From positions 62,761,022 to 62,825,021 of the forward strand of contig OV121081.1 of NCBI GenBank assembly GCA_921293015.1: DNA of 64,000 nt, given 5' to 3'. Each line of letters opens with the position of its first letter. Position 1 is the first letter of the stretch. The translations under genes and the position numbers were made by a program. Below the pieces are notes generated by a model that ran no database searches, was not told the DNA's origin, and saw only the letters and a list, made by a program, of their open reading frames with translations. Positions 62,901 to 64,000 of this stretch are shown here, one piece after another. Source of the DNA: Phorcus lineatus (taxonomy: Eukaryota; Mollusca; Gastropoda; Trochida; Trochidae).

Positions 62901-63008
62901 TTTCGAAGACTTCAGTGCGATGTCATTGGGAGTGAATAAGAGTGTGCAGGACCGGGGGGCAAAAATCGGTCGTGGTGAGGTCGTATGCTCGGTGGAATGG
63001 GGGTATTA

Positions 63009-63330
63009 AGAAGCGTTTTAAATGAAATTGGAAGAAAACGCAAAATTTGAAGAAAATAACACCAAGGGCTTGGCATGACCAGCCGATTGATCAGATCGGG
63101 CCCATCTGACCACCTGTCTAGAAGTAGTTAGGGTCAAAGTGATATGTTGGAGGGCACACCCTCAGGCATACACCAACCTCAACCACCAGAATCCCTTCCT
63201 CCATCAACACAGGTCGCAATCCACGGCAAACAGACCGCCCCATTTAAGTCGCCTCATACGACAGGCATGGAGATATCGAGGCCCTATTCTAACCCGGGAG
63301 CCCCACGGGGCTACTATTTGAGGATCTAAT
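63009..63330 (-). other. 5' region of the large LINE beyond the Harbinger insertion
   Basis: Minus strand: CGGGTTAGAATAGGGCCTCG near the element's start, then CATGCCTGTCGTATGAGGCG ACTTAAAT, then non-coding text up to the TTA duplicated by Harbinger. It joins 56457 when the insertion is removed. It likely holds the internal promoter of the LINE. Confidence 0.55.
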
Positions 63331-63334
63331 AAAG

Positions 63335-64000
63335 ATCAAATGGAACAGTTTATTTGCATGTAGCATTTTAATGTAGTTTGATTTAAATGCTAGGCAAATA
63401 CTTGTTTATAATAAACTGAAGTCCAAAAGAAACTTTACATAAAAGTGTTTTCACTTCATTAACGAGATATGATACAAGTTTAAAATAAAGTATACGTACC
63501 TCTTGTAAATACATCATTTTAAAAACAAATAACAACCATTTTTGCACATTTAGAAACCTGATACTTATACTAATACTTGTTTATCTATTACTTGGGATTT
63601 TGTGCCTCACCTCTTTCAAACCGAAATTTGTTGTGATCCAATTGTCTTTGGGCTTGAGCATAAAAATCAATTTAAGACCATAACATGGTATACAATTTAC
63701 GACGTTGTAATAAACCATAGTCGAAGTTCAGAGGTCAATTGGCAATCGAAAATTTCTGATTACACTTTACAAAGCTCTTATAGGTAAATGTACACCGTCA
63801 TTTTGAGCACTGATGTGTACCCTACATGACGTCACTTAGAGACTGTGCATTTGCATATAACTGTTAATTTTCCGAGGTTATTCGTGTAAATGCTACAACT
63901 TTTGGCTGGTTTCATGTTTTTTTGGGAATTAATTGTGGACAGTTATGAAACTTGTAAAGAGTTTGACTCTTACTGACAACATCCATATTATATAGTTTTC
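63335..64000. other. AT-rich non-coding flank
   Basis: No gene or repeat recognised. Contains a CATGACGTCACTTAGAG-type CRE-like site near 63825 without context. Confidence 0.45.

Larger units (their letters stand above)
56461..63005. mobile_element. PIF/Harbinger DNA transposon, nearly complete
   Basis: The left end TGCCCCCCTTCCACCGAACC and the right end (inverse complement TACCCCCATTCCACCGAGCA) form imperfect TIRs. TTA flanks both (56458-56460, 63006-63008), the target duplication typical of PIF/Harbinger. It is 6,545 bp. It encodes a DDE transposase on the + strand (57046-58424) and a Myb/MADF-like protein on the minus strand (62515-61081), pointing toward each other. Both subterminal regions are rich in GCGA/TCGC/GTCGCA words. 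It is inserted in the 5' region of the large LINE. Few mutations separate it from full-length genes, suggesting a fairly young insertion. Confidence 0.88.
47634..63330 (-). mobile_element. I/Jockey-type LINE split by two DNA transposons
   Basis: Minus-strand LINE. A 5' region (63330-63009, continuing at 56457-56150) contains GTCGTATGAGGCGACTTAAA. ORF1 lies at 56034-55381 and resumes at 51511; ORF2 is 51162-47818. The 3' UTR ends in a CGCCGCTT...AAGCGGCG hairpin (47675-47700) and (CTCA)n at 47636-47656. Two insertions split it (51515-55377 and 56461-63005), leaving about 5.3 kb, a normal length for this group. RNase H after RT places it in the I superfamily (Nimb-like) more than in Jockey proper. 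Shifts, a deletion in the endonuclease and lost catalytic residues make it inactive. The exact 5' end and target duplication were not determined. Confidence 0.75.

Overview
This window looks like animal nuclear DNA, most likely from a mollusc and probably a gastropod. It is visibly AT-rich, has long gene-free stretches, and is full of eukaryotic transposable elements. A LINE 3' end near 47.64-47.70 kb forms a CGCCGC...GCGGCG hairpin followed by (CTCA)n, and the same LINE's 5' end carries a 'GTCGTATGAGGCGACT' module. From memory, both resemble sequences common in abalone and limpet SINEs and transcripts; I could not check this. I see no bacterial gene organisation, rRNA, CRISPR array or convincingly intact host gene. 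Almost every supportable coding region belongs to a mobile element.

Layout. 0-0.8 kb: a fragment resembling the end of a LINE ORF2, with a (TGTC)n tract. 1-7.3 kb: non-coding, with one foldback MITE at 4.6 kb. 7.27-12.80 kb: a 5'-truncated, decayed CR1-like LINE on the + strand, broken twice. The first break (7728-8648) is a chimeric LTR insertion flanked by CTTG. It contains two 144-bp LTRs, each carrying a tRNA-like sequence, plus an unrelated 342-bp LTR with a tRNA-Lys primer-binding site. The second break (about 8.99-11.46 kb) is a segment with an intact 461-aa KRBA2-like integrase/transposase ORF on the minus strand. 12.8-27.6 kb: mostly non-coding, with MITE-like inverted repeats and possible LINE tails. 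27.6-28.5 kb: an L2-like LINE remnant. 31.9-34.0 kb and 42.8-44.7 kb: two collinear, diverged copies of one non-coding segment, the first interrupted by a second copy of the 4.6-kb MITE. 35.3-36.3 kb: a dead mariner. 37.9-39.3 kb: a 61-bp minisatellite with a perfect 244-bp higher-order duplication. 46.7 kb: an L2-like tail.

47.63-63.33 kb is one nested locus. A minus-strand I/Jockey-type LINE (ORF1 with zinc knuckle; ORF2 with endonuclease, reverse transcriptase and RNase H) is split by two DNA transposons. One is a 3,863-bp TIR element without transposase (51515-55377, CTG duplicated), which itself holds a small MITE. The other is a 6,545-bp PIF/Harbinger element (56461-63005, TTA duplicated) with convergent transposase and Myb/MADF-like genes, each behind a TATA box and each broken by a few mutations. 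Removing the two insertions leaves about 5.3 kb, a normal LINE length.

Within the Harbinger element the transposase (DDE nuclease) and the Myb-like protein would act together, the latter being a DNA-binding partner. Elsewhere the pieces are independent parasites. The most unusual parts are the tRNA-bearing mini-LTR element and its chimeric junction with a tRNA-Lys sequence that ends in CCA.
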